From Actinobacteria bacterium HGW-Actinobacteria-4 (GTDB lineage Bacteria; Actinomycetota; Actinomycetes; Actinomycetales; Demequinaceae), in contig PHEW01000003.1 of NCBI GenBank assembly GCA_002841315.1, positions 62,001 to 126,000 on the forward strand: 64,000 nucleotides of DNA. The letters are read 5' to 3'. The notes beneath the pieces are model-generated. The model did no database searches. It saw only the letters and a program-made list of their open reading frames with translations, and had not been told where the DNA came from. This document shows, one piece after another, positions 36,536 to 44,641 of this stretch (position 1 is the stretch's first letter; each line of letters starts with the position of its first letter). The translations under genes and the position numbers were made by a program.

Positions 36536-36548
36536 TACCATCAACACA
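36536..36548 (+). promoter_or_regulatory. Leaderless promoter -10 for the response regulator
   Basis: TACCAT at 36536-36541, six bases, ATG at 36548, no Shine-Dalgarno sequence. Confidence 0.55.
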
Positions 36549-37165
36549 TGGATGACATCACAGTGTTGGTACTTGACGATCACGAAGTGGTGCGCCGGGG
36601 CATCTGCGACATCCTCGACCGCGCCGAAGGCATTCAGGTGGTCGCCGAGGCCTCCACCGTTGCACAGGCGACGCGCCGTGCCGACGCCGTGCGCCCCCAG
36701 GTGATCCTGTCCGACCTCCGCCTGCCTGATGGCACGGGCCTCGATGTCATCGCCCATGTGCGCGAGAAGTTGCCGGACACCCACGTGGTGGTGCTGACCA
36801 GTTACGACGACGACGACGCCAAGGCGGCAGTGCGCTCCGCAGGCGCTGACCTGTTCCTGTCCAAAACCGCAGGCTCCGCCGAGGTCCTGCAGGCCGTGCG
36901 TGACGCCGCTGGCGGCCGCGAACACGGCCAGCACATCAAGGTTGAGGAAGACGACGTCATCGCACGGCTAACTCCCATGGAGCGCCGCGTGCTTGAGTTT
37001 GTGGGCGCGGGTCTCGCGAACAAGGAGATCGCCGACGAGTTGGGCATCGCCGAGAAGACTGTCAAGAATCACGTGACGAGCGTGCTCGCCAAGATGGGCC
37101 TCCAGCGACGCACCCAGGTGGTCGCATGGGCTACCACCAAGCGCGCGCAGTCGTTCCGTCGCTAG
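36548..37165 (+). CDS. DevR/DosR-like NarL-family response regulator
   Basis: Protein of 205 residues. Receiver domain: acidic pocket LDDHEVVRRG (Asp10/11), phospho-acceptor Asp56 in LSDLRLPDG, Thr/Ser84-85 in LTSYD, Lys106. LuxR-type helix-turn-helix: LTPMERRVLEFVGAGLANKE, then AEKTVKN at 168-174 and LAKMGLQRRTQ. The blocks VVRRG, RLPDG, LTSY, AEKTVKN and RRTQ are those of mycobacterial DevR, including the DNA-contact residues of the recognition helix. It lies tail to tail with a DevS-like kinase (12 bases apart), so they are probably cognate. Confidence 0.88.
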   Translation: MDDITVLVLDDHEVVRRGICDILDRAEGIQVVAEASTVAQATRRADAVRPQVILSDLRLPDGTGLDVIAHVREKLPDTHVVVLTSYDDDDAKAAVRSAGADLFLSKTAGSAEVLQAVRDAAGGREHGQHIKVEEDDVIARLTPMERRVLEFVGAGLANKEIADELGIAEKTVKNHVTSVLAKMGLQRRTQVVAWATTKRAQSFRR

Positions 37166-37177
37166 CGGTTCCCCGCA

Positions 37178-38770
37178 TCAGCCCGGAGCCGCGACGTTCC
37201 ACTCTGCGACGGTGCCTGGGCGCTTGGAGCCAGGACGCACCGCAGCCAAGGTGAACGTGCCGCGCCGCCGGATGGCACGGTTGGCCAGGTTGGACGTTCC
37301 AGAGTGGCGTTGCTGAGCGCCCGCCGGCCCGATGCCGTCGTCCGTGGTGGTCACGATGAGCCGGCCGTCTTTCGACTCGATTGTCACGTGAACCGCCGTG
37401 GCCTTGGCGTGCCTCACCACGTTGGAGAGCAGCTCGCGCAAGACGGCACAGACGTCGTCGGACAGGGTGGGATCGCCTGCGATGGCGTGCGCCACGGACG
37501 CCCAATCAACCTGCACGGTGGGCGCGAACCCCATCGAGTCTTGGGCCATCACGAGTTCGCGGCGCACCCGTTCTGATAGTGGCTCCGACGTGCGCTGGCC
37601 TGCGAGCGAACTCATCACGCCCCGGACTTCGCGTTGGGCGCGCTTCACGTGCTCCAGCACACCGAGCAGGCGCGGCTTGAACTCCGCTGGCACGTTCTCG
37701 GAGATAGTCTCCAGCTGGATCGCCGTGGCGAACAGTTCCTGAGACACGAAGTCGTGGAGATCGTCAGCGAGGCGCTCGCGGTCCTCGAGCATTGAGGTGA
37801 CGTTCTTGACGTGGCTGAGTTCTGCGAGCGATAGCGCCATAGCCGCTTGGTTGGCGAACCGCTGCGCCGTGGCGAGGTCGTGATCGTCAAATGCGGGCTG
37901 ACCGCGGTCGCGCCACAGCATGAGCAGACCCACCGTCCGGCCCTGTGCGCGTAGCGGCGCATACAGCGTGGGGCCAAACTCGCGCACGGGTTCAAGGATG
38001 GTGCCGCCCGGAGGCTCGGCCGCGATGGTTCCCTCCCCGGAGCGGATGGTCGTCATGGCGTAGCCGTCTTCAGGCAACACGAGCCCCAGCAGGTCTCCGG
38101 CTACCGGACCGGTGGTGAACTCCATCACCCATTCGTTCTCGACGCCTGGCAACACCAACGCCACGTGGGTCGCGCCGGCCAGCTCCTTGGCAGCCTCAAC
38201 GATCTCCGCGAAGGCCTCCTCATCGCCGGGGTTCGACAGCAACGACGTGGTGATGGTCTGGCTTGCCTCGAGCCAGCGTTCACGGGCCAGGGCATCCTCG
38301 TAGAGTTGCGCGTTGTCGATGGCCACGGATGTGGCCGCGGCGAGCGCCGTCACCACCGCCTCGTCGCGATCGGTGAATCCGCCTTGCTTGTTCGCTAGAT
38401 AGAGGTATCCAAACACGTGACCGCGCACCTTGAGCGCGGTTCCCAAGAACGCGCCCAGCGGAGGGTGGCCCTTGGGCAGGCCTTGGAACGAGGGGTGCTC
38501 GGTTATCTCGTCGATACGTAGAGTGCCTTCGCGCGGGATCTGCGACAGCACTCCCACAGAGTTGGGTGCCCGACCCAACATCTCCCACACGTGCGGGTCC
38601 ACGCCGGTGTAGTGGAAATCCACGCTTATGCCTTCTGAGTCGAGCACGTTGATTGCCGAATACTTGGCACCCGTGTGCTCGGTGGACGCCTCCAGGAACT
38701 TGGCAAGCACGTGCGGAAGATCCAACTGCGCGTTGAGGGCAACGATCGCGTCGGTGAGGGCATCGGACAC
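37178..38770 (-). CDS. DevS/DosT-like GAF histidine kinase at the end of the cyd operon
   Basis: Protein of about 530 residues: GAF domains at about 10-155 and 175-325, HisKA_3 at about 330-400 with the phosphorylated His in DDLHDFVSQELF (residue 339), and an HATPase domain with LRELLSNVVRHAKA and TDDGIG. In the first GAF, HPPLGAFLG aligns with the DosS heme-ligand motif HPPMRTFLG, and a Tyr sits exactly 22 residues later (LYLANKQGG), as His149 and Tyr171 do in DosS. Heme-based sensing of O2, NO or redox state is inferred. GTG 38770 with AGGGAG is preferred over TTG 38794. It follows cydC by 13 bases. Confidence 0.88.
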   Translation of the reverse strand: MSDALTDAIVALNAQLDLPHVLAKFLEASTEHTGAKYSAINVLDSEGISVDFHYTGVDPHVWEMLGRAPNSVGVLSQIPREGTLRIDEITEHPSFQGLPKGHPPLGAFLGTALKVRGHVFGYLYLANKQGGFTDRDEAVVTALAAATSVAIDNAQLYEDALARERWLEASQTITTSLLSNPGDEEAFAEIVEAAKELAGATHVALVLPGVENEWVMEFTTGPVAGDLLGLVLPEDGYAMTTIRSGEGTIAAEPPGGTILEPVREFGPTLYAPLRAQGRTVGLLMLWRDRGQPAFDDHDLATAQRFANQAAMALSLAELSHVKNVTSMLEDRERLADDLHDFVSQELFATAIQLETISENVPAEFKPRLLGVLEHVKRAQREVRGVMSSLAGQRTSEPLSERVRRELVMAQDSMGFAPTVQVDWASVAHAIAGDPTLSDDVCAVLRELLSNVVRHAKATAVHVTIESKDGRLIVTTTDDGIGPAGAQQRHSGTSNLANRAIRRRGTFTLAAVRPGSKRPGTVAEWNVAAPG

Positions 38771-38783
38771 TGGCTGGGACTCC

Positions 38784-40409
38784 CTAGACGTCAAGGCTCA
38801 CCACCTGATCCGCGATGTCGAGGAGCGCCGCGTCGTGGGTGACCACTACTACCGTACGGCCCTCGGCACGCATCTGGGCAATCATGTTGCGGAATGCCGC
38901 GATACCGGCGTCGTCAAGGTGCTCTGACGGCTCGTCAATCAGATGGATTGGCGCGGTCGCGAGCAGCGTCCGAGCGAGAAGTAGCCTGCGGCGCTCGCCC
39001 CCGGAGACGGTGTGTCCACCTGAGCCAAGTTCCGTGTCGATGCCGCCGGGAAGCCTGTTCACCCAGGCGTCCAGGCCCACCGTGTCAAGCGCCCCGCGGG
39101 CTTGGGTCTCTGTGACATTGCCGCACGCCACACGAAGGTTCTCGAGCACCGTGGTGCCAAAGATGTGGGCGTCCTCAGCAGTCATGGCGATCACGGCGCC
39201 GGTGTCGCTCGCAGTCACGGCAGCATCACCAAGCCCTACGGTGCCTGCGTGCGGCTGCATGGCTCCCGCGATGGTGAGCAGCAAGGTGGTCTTGCCAACT
39301 CCAGACGCTCCAGTGATCGCGAGGCAGGACCCAGGCGGCACCGTGGTCGAGACAGGGCGAGTAGGCGTCATCCCCGGCCACGCCGCGCTCAGGTCGCGCA
39401 GAAACAGCGGAGCGGCAGTGGTGGAGCCGACGCTGGGGCCGGGCGTCGTGGCACCGTCGCCGCTGCCCACGGCCTCGTCGAGCCTTTGGGCGGCCGCGCG
39501 CGAGCGGAAGAGCTGCTGGATGGCGTTGGGGATGGCACCCACCGCCTCGAACGCAGCCAAGGGCGTGAGTGCCACCATGGCACCAGCAGGACCAGAGATG
39601 TCCCCCGCACGGATGGCCACGACCGCGAAGCCCACGCCAGCGATGAGCGCGAGTCCGGAGAGGAGCGTCTGTGTTCCAGCCGACCACGCTGCGGGCCGGG
39701 CGGTAGCCTCCTGAGCGAGCTCAGCATCGGCGTTTGCTTGCGCGAGTTCCGCGCTGGTTGCTTCGCGAGTGCCCCACACCCGGTGCTCGGTGGCGGCCTC
39801 AATGGAGCTCAGCGCGGCGACGCTCACCCGCGCGTGGGCGAGCGTCCCCATGGTCGCGGCGATGCTAGCCGACCGCCATGTCAGGACAGCCGGAACCAGG
39901 CCCGCGAGCACCAGACACACGGCGAGCGCGGCACCTGCGATGGGCAGTTGTGAGCCAACGATGCCCACGGCCAGGAGTGACACCGTCACCGCTACGCCCA
40001 CCGGGATGATGGCGCGCACCACGGCGTCGCCCACGGAGTCGAGGTCGGCACCTAGCCGTGCCACGATCTCTCCTCGGGACAGGCTGAGTACGCGGTCGGC
40101 GGTGTTGTCAGCGAGGCGTGTGTAGACGCGTTCTCGCAAAGTCACAACGCCGCTGAGTGCGGTGTTGTGACTGGCAAGCCGTTCCAGGTACCTGAATAGC
40201 CCGCGAGTGATGCCAAAGAACCGCACGATGACGGCGGCGAGCGCGATGTCCGCGGGTGACGGCATCTCAGCGGCGCGAGCGATCAGCCAGGCTGCCACGG
40301 CCGCGAGGCCCACAGCTGAGCCGAGCGCCATCGTGCCCGCAGCCACGGCGAGGGCGATCTGCGCAGGGCGCACTCCCGTGTCGCGCAACGCCGCGATGAG
40401 GGGCCTCAT
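38784..40409 (-). CDS. cydC: Heterodimeric ABC exporter subunit CydC
   Basis: Protein of 541 residues. Six membrane helices (about 15-300) precede an ATPase domain with Walker A GASGVGKTT, signature VSGGERRRLLLARTL and Walker B HLIDEPSEHLD. With CydD it exports cysteine/glutathione-type thiols or moves heme, and is needed for cytochrome bd assembly. ATG overlaps the cydD stop (ATGA). C versus D assignment is by operon order and the non-consensus DEPSEHLD. Confidence 0.9.
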   Translation of the reverse strand: MRPLIAALRDTGVRPAQIALAVAAGTMALGSAVGLAAVAAWLIARAAEMPSPADIALAAVIVRFFGITRGLFRYLERLASHNTALSGVVTLRERVYTRLADNTADRVLSLSRGEIVARLGADLDSVGDAVVRAIIPVGVAVTVSLLAVGIVGSQLPIAGAALAVCLVLAGLVPAVLTWRSASIAATMGTLAHARVSVAALSSIEAATEHRVWGTREATSAELAQANADAELAQEATARPAAWSAGTQTLLSGLALIAGVGFAVVAIRAGDISGPAGAMVALTPLAAFEAVGAIPNAIQQLFRSRAAAQRLDEAVGSGDGATTPGPSVGSTTAAPLFLRDLSAAWPGMTPTRPVSTTVPPGSCLAITGASGVGKTTLLLTIAGAMQPHAGTVGLGDAAVTASDTGAVIAMTAEDAHIFGTTVLENLRVACGNVTETQARGALDTVGLDAWVNRLPGGIDTELGSGGHTVSGGERRRLLLARTLLATAPIHLIDEPSEHLDDAGIAAFRNMIAQMRAEGRTVVVVTHDAALLDIADQVVSLDV

Positions 40410-42016
40410 GGTGCTACCTCCGCGCCGTCGAGCGCGAGTGACCCCACCGTCACTAAGCGGTCAGCGATGGCTCGCACCTCATCCTCGTGGGTCGCAACCA
40501 CCACTGTGGCGCCCCGAGCTGCTGCCTGCTTCACCTGGTCGAGGATCTCGGCTCGGGCCGCCGCATCAAGGTGAGCGGTGGGCTCATCGAGGAGCAGCAG
40601 GGGGCGACCGGACTCAAACGCGCGCGCCAGGGCAACACGCTGGCGTTGACCAAGGCTCAACGCCCGGCCCGCGGGGCCCAGGTCTGGACGCTGAGGCACC
40701 CACGCGCACTGCGTCGCCCAGCCATCAACGCCCACCGTCTCATGCGCGCTTGCCAGGAGCACGGTGGCGTTGCCTGGCGCCACCGCGTGAATCTCGCCCT
40801 GGTCGACAGGCATCAGGCCAGCAAGCGCCATCAACGCCGTGGTCTTGCCGTCGCCGTTTGGCCCCTCGAGCACGGTGATCTCTCCGGCGCGCGCATCGAA
40901 CGAGAGACCCCCCGGAGCGAGTCGCGATCGATCCGGTGTGGCGACCCCCAGTGCGGTCACGGTGATGGCGGCACCGGCGAGCAGTGGGGCGGGCCCGCTG
41001 ACGGTGGCGGAGGGCAGGGGAGTCTCCAGCAACACGAAGGCCTCGTCGGCTGCGGCGAGCCCGTCGGCCGAGGCGTGGAAGTGCACCCCCACGTTGCGCA
41101 ACGGCAGGTAGACCTCGGGTGCCAGGACCAGGACGGCGAGAGCAACTTCGATGCCGATGCCGCCGTAGACCAGGCGAAAGCCCATGGTGACCGCGACCAG
41201 CGCAACGGCGAGCGTGGTGAGAAGTTCAAGCACCATGCCGGACAGGAACGCGATACGCAGGGAGCCCATGGTGGCGCGCCGGTGCGCGTCGCCCAGTTCA
41301 CGGACCCGCGCCGCCGGACCATGCTGGCGTCCCAGGCCACGCAGGGTGGGCAACCCGGCGATCAGGTCCAGCGTTCGGGTCGCGAGTCGCTGCATCGATT
41401 CGAGGTGCCGCGCCGAACGCTCGCGGGTGAGCAGTCCCACCAGCACCATGAACAGAGGCACCAGCGGTAGCGTCACTACAACGATGGCAGCCGAGATCCA
41501 ATCGAGCCCCAGCACCACCACCAACATGATGGGCGTCACGGTTGCCGTGAGCATGAGTTGGGGCACGTAGCGCACAAAGTAGGGCAGAAGGTTGTCGAGG
41601 CCGCGCGTCACGAGCGTCGTGACGTCGGCACCTCGCCCTGAGGCAACCCACCGCGGTCCCATGCCGGCCGCGTGCTCCACGATCTGCGTGCGCAGTGCCG
41701 TGATGACGGAGGCGCCCGCGCGGTGCGCGAGCCGTTCCTGAACCATCGCGAGCACACTGCGCGTCGCTACCACCGCTGCGAGCCACACCAAACCCGTGCT
41801 GAGCTGGCGTGCCTCAACGGGTACGAACGACCCCCACCAGCCCAGGCCGTCGGTCGTCAACGGCGTTGGCGAAAGCACCGGTGCGAGCATGCGAGCGATG
41901 AGCAGCGCCTGCAGCAGGATCAGCAGTGACGCGGCCAGACCAAGGACAGCCGTGATGATGATGTAACGGCGCGCTGGTCCGATCCGCGTCACCAGCCGCG
42001 GGTCGAGGGGACGCAC
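40406..42016 (-). CDS. cydD: Heterodimeric ABC exporter subunit CydD
   Basis: Protein of 536 residues. The membrane domain contains the conserved ATRSVLAMVQERLAHRAG block. The ATPase domain has Walker A GPNGDGKTT, signature LSLGQRQRVALARAF (LSLGQ rather than LSGGQ) and Walker B LLLLDEPTAHLD. GTG 42016 is 6 bases after the cydB stop. It partners CydC in cytochrome bd maturation. Confidence 0.91.
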   Translation of the reverse strand: MRPLDPRLVTRIGPARRYIIITAVLGLAASLLILLQALLIARMLAPVLSPTPLTTDGLGWWGSFVPVEARQLSTGLVWLAAVVATRSVLAMVQERLAHRAGASVITALRTQIVEHAAGMGPRWVASGRGADVTTLVTRGLDNLLPYFVRYVPQLMLTATVTPIMLVVVLGLDWISAAIVVVTLPLVPLFMVLVGLLTRERSARHLESMQRLATRTLDLIAGLPTLRGLGRQHGPAARVRELGDAHRRATMGSLRIAFLSGMVLELLTTLAVALVAVTMGFRLVYGGIGIEVALAVLVLAPEVYLPLRNVGVHFHASADGLAAADEAFVLLETPLPSATVSGPAPLLAGAAITVTALGVATPDRSRLAPGGLSFDARAGEITVLEGPNGDGKTTALMALAGLMPVDQGEIHAVAPGNATVLLASAHETVGVDGWATQCAWVPQRPDLGPAGRALSLGQRQRVALARAFESGRPLLLLDEPTAHLDAAARAEILDQVKQAAARGATVVVATHEDEVRAIADRLVTVGSLALDGAEVAP

Positions 42017-42022
42017 GACCCG

Positions 42023-43048
42023 CTACTTTTTGGAGAACGTAAGCTCGTTGTGCTCCGGCATGTCCTCGGTGCTGATGCGGCGACGGAACACCCAGTACGT
42101 CCACGACTGGTACAGGAGCACCAGCGGAGTGAGTACCAGGGCCACCCACGACATCACCGTGAGGGTGTACTCCGACGAAGACGCGTTGGCCACAGTCAGC
42201 GAGAACGCCGGGTCCGTGCTCGACGGCATGACGTCGGGGTACAGCGAACCGAAGATCAACACGATCGCGCCGATGACGGCAACCACGTTCGCGCCGAAAG
42301 CGCGACCAAAGCGACCCTTGACGGAGAAGAACCACGCTCCGATGAGACCCACCGCAGCCACGGCAACCGCGGCCCAGGTCCACAGGACGTCAGAGTAGGC
42401 GAGCTGCAGCCAGATGGCCCAGACGGCCGCGACCACTACTGAGATGGGCGCAAGTGTGACGGCCCACTTCTCGGCGCGACCGCGGATGTCGCCGTCGGTC
42501 TTGAGCGCCAGGAAGATCGCGCCGTGAGTGGCGAACAGTGCCAACGTGACCACGCCACCAAGGAGGGCGAACGGGTTGAGCAGGTTGAAGAAGCCGCCCG
42601 TGTAGGTGAAGTCCTCGTTGATCGGCACGCCGCGCACGATGTTCGCGAAGGCCACGCCCCACAGGATCGAGGGGATGAACGATGAGATGATGATCGCCCA
42701 CTCCCAGCGTGTGCGCCACGCGAGGTCGTTGATCTTGCTCTTGTACTCAATCGCTACGGAGCGAACGATGAGCGCGAGCAGGATCAGGAACAGCGGTAGG
42801 TAGAAGCCCGAAAAGAGCGTCGCATACCACTCGGGGAAGGCGGCGAACGTGGCGCCACCGGCGGTGAGCAGCCACACCTCGTTGCCGTCCCAGACTGGGC
42901 CGATAGTGTTGAGCGCCACGCGGCGCCCCTTGGCGTCTTTGCCGATGACTTGCATGAGCATGCCTACGCCAAAGTCGAAGCCCTCGAGAACCAGGTATCC
43001 GGTCCACAGTAGGGCGATGATCATGAACCAGAGAACGGCGAGATCCAT
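42023..43048 (-). CDS. cydB: Cytochrome bd ubiquinol/menaquinol oxidase subunit II
   Basis: Protein of 341 residues with eight or nine membrane segments. The family opening LAVLWFMIIALLWTGYLVLE, GFDFGVGML and GPVWDGNEVWLLTAGGA are diagnostic. It forms the oxidase with CydA. AGGAGAAAC precedes ATG 43048, 27 bases after cydA. Confidence 0.96.
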   Translation of the reverse strand: MDLAVLWFMIIALLWTGYLVLEGFDFGVGMLMQVIGKDAKGRRVALNTIGPVWDGNEVWLLTAGGATFAAFPEWYATLFSGFYLPLFLILLALIVRSVAIEYKSKINDLAWRTRWEWAIIISSFIPSILWGVAFANIVRGVPINEDFTYTGGFFNLLNPFALLGGVVTLALFATHGAIFLALKTDGDIRGRAEKWAVTLAPISVVVAAVWAIWLQLAYSDVLWTWAAVAVAAVGLIGAWFFSVKGRFGRAFGANVVAVIGAIVLIFGSLYPDVMPSSTDPAFSLTVANASSSEYTLTVMSWVALVLTPLVLLYQSWTYWVFRRRISTEDMPEHNELTFSKK

Positions 43049-43075
43049 GGGAGTTTCTCCTTATCGGTGGACGGT

Positions 43076-44527
43076 CTAGTAAGCGAAGGACATCGGGCGG
43101 CGAGTCTCGTCTTCTTCGACGGGCTCCTGGATATCCGGTGCGCCCTCTGCGGCGTAGCGGACGATGAGGCGGTACCAGAACACTCCGAGCACGGCGTAGA
43201 CCAAGGTGAAGACCACCAGTGACGTGGCGACCATGCCCGTACTGACGGACTCGGACACACCGAACAGCGTGAGCAAGAAGATTTCGTCAGAGCCGGTGGG
43301 GTTGGGGGCGACCACAAACGGCTGGCGGCCCATCTCAGTGAAGATCCAGCCGAAAGCGCCAGCGAGGTACGGCGCGGGAATGGTCCACACGGCAGCCTTC
43401 TGGAACCACGTCTTGTCGGTGTTCCGGCCGCCGCGAGTGAACCACAGCGCGAGGGCACCAACAACGATGGAGAAGAGTCCTAGACCGATCATGAAGCGGA
43501 ACGACCAGTAGGTGACAGCCAGGTTGGGCATGTAGTCGGCTTCGCCATAGCGCTCGGTGTAGTAGACCTGGAGTTCGTTGAGGCCGCGTACCTCGGCGTT
43601 GACGTCGCCTGCGGCCAAGTAGGAGGTCAATCCAGGGATCGCGATGATGTGCTTGACGCTCTCACACGAGTTCGTGAGGTCTCCAATGGTGAGCAGTGAG
43701 AACGGTGCGTTCGTCTCCGTCTCGCATAGACCTTCCGCAGCCGCCATCTTGATGGGCTGTTGCTCGAACATCAGTTTGGCCTGAACGTCGCCGGTGACGA
43801 TCACCGCGACACTTGCGATGAGCATCGTGACCGCGCCCATACGAACGGCAGTGCGGTACATCGGAAGGTCGCCGTCGGCCTTGTTGGCCTTCGCCTTCTT
43901 CACCATCCAGAACACGGCGACACCGCACACAAAGGTGCCGGCCACGAGGAATGCCGTGGCGATCACGTGGGGGAACGCGACCAATGTGGTGGAGTTGGAG
44001 AGCACCGCGCCAATGTCGGTCATCTCAGCACGGCCCGTTTCCGGGTTGAAGACGGCGCCCACCGGGTGCTGCATCCACGAGTTCGCGGCGATGATGAAGT
44101 AGGCGGATAGGTTCGCGGCCAGCGCGAACGCCCAGATGGTGGCGAGGTGGACCTTCTTGGAGAGCTTGTCCCAACCAAAGATCCACAGTCCCAAGAATGT
44201 CGACTCGATGAAGAACGCGGCGAGCGCTTCCATCGCGAGTGGGGCGCCAAAGATGTCGCCCACAAAGCGGGAGTACTCGGCCCAGTTCATGCCGAACTGA
44301 AACTCCTGCACGATCCCGGTGGCGATACCGAGCGCAAAGTTGATCAGGAGCAGCTTGCCGTAGAACTTAGTCAGGCGTAGCCACTTCTCTTTGCCGGTGC
44401 GTACCCAAGCGGTTTGCATGATCGCTACCAGGATCGACAGTCCAATGGTGAGCGGTACGAGGATGAAGTGATAGACGGTGGTGATTCCGAACTGCCAACG
44501 AGCTAGTTCGAGGGCTTCGAACTCCAT
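43076..44527 (-). CDS. cydA: Cytochrome bd ubiquinol/menaquinol oxidase subunit I
   Basis: Protein of 483 residues with about nine membrane segments. It carries the hemes of this high-affinity terminal oxidase. The N-terminal RWQFGITTVYHFILVPLTIG includes the heme b595 His; AFPHVIATAFLVAG has the b558 His; the quinol-loop region and GWIFTEMGRQPFVV follow. GGAGG precedes ATG. First gene of a cydA-cydB-cydD-cydC-kinase operon with a DosR-type box in its promoter. Confidence 0.97.
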   Translation of the reverse strand: MEFEALELARWQFGITTVYHFILVPLTIGLSILVAIMQTAWVRTGKEKWLRLTKFYGKLLLINFALGIATGIVQEFQFGMNWAEYSRFVGDIFGAPLAMEALAAFFIESTFLGLWIFGWDKLSKKVHLATIWAFALAANLSAYFIIAANSWMQHPVGAVFNPETGRAEMTDIGAVLSNSTTLVAFPHVIATAFLVAGTFVCGVAVFWMVKKAKANKADGDLPMYRTAVRMGAVTMLIASVAVIVTGDVQAKLMFEQQPIKMAAAEGLCETETNAPFSLLTIGDLTNSCESVKHIIAIPGLTSYLAAGDVNAEVRGLNELQVYYTERYGEADYMPNLAVTYWSFRFMIGLGLFSIVVGALALWFTRGGRNTDKTWFQKAAVWTIPAPYLAGAFGWIFTEMGRQPFVVAPNPTGSDEIFLLTLFGVSESVSTGMVATSLVVFTLVYAVLGVFWYRLIVRYAAEGAPDIQEPVEEDETRRPMSFAY

Positions 44528-44549
44528 GGTGCCTCCTCAAGGTCGTTTC

Positions 44550-44563
44550 GAGGTTATTACCTC
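44550..44563 (-). promoter_or_regulatory. Inverted repeat around the cydA -10 region
   Basis: GAGGT-TATT-ACCTC is a perfect 5-bp inverted repeat. On the minus strand it contains TAATAA (44559-44554), a good -10 hexamer, about 27 bases before the cydA ATG. It may be a second regulator site or only the -10. Confidence 0.4.
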
Positions 44564-44577
44564 AGGGGGTATCAGCG

Positions 44578-44597
44578 TTTGGGACGTTGGTCCCGTA
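44578..44597. promoter_or_regulatory. DosR/DevR box upstream of cydA
   Basis: The 20 bases read TTTGGGACGTTGGTCCCGTA. Against the mycobacterial consensus TTSGGGACTWWAGTCCCSAA, 16 of 20 match, including both GGGAC/GTCCC half-sites with exact 4-base spacing. The centre (44587.5) is about 40.5 bases upstream of the transcription start predicted from TAATAA, a class II activator position. Confidence 0.72.
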
Positions 44598-44628
44598 CTT
44601 GGTCGAGCGAAACCCCATGTACGAGCCC

Positions 44629-44641
44629 TAGACTCGGGGCA
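44629..44641 (+). promoter_or_regulatory. Leaderless promoter -10 for the lipoprotein gene
   Basis: TAGACT at 44629-44634, six bases, ATG at 44641. This supports the longer start over ATG 44662. Confidence 0.55.

Noticed and set aside
38771..38794. TTG at 38794 as the kinase start
   Set aside because: It overlaps the cydC stop and lacks a ribosome site, whereas GTG 38770 has AGGGAG at good distance.
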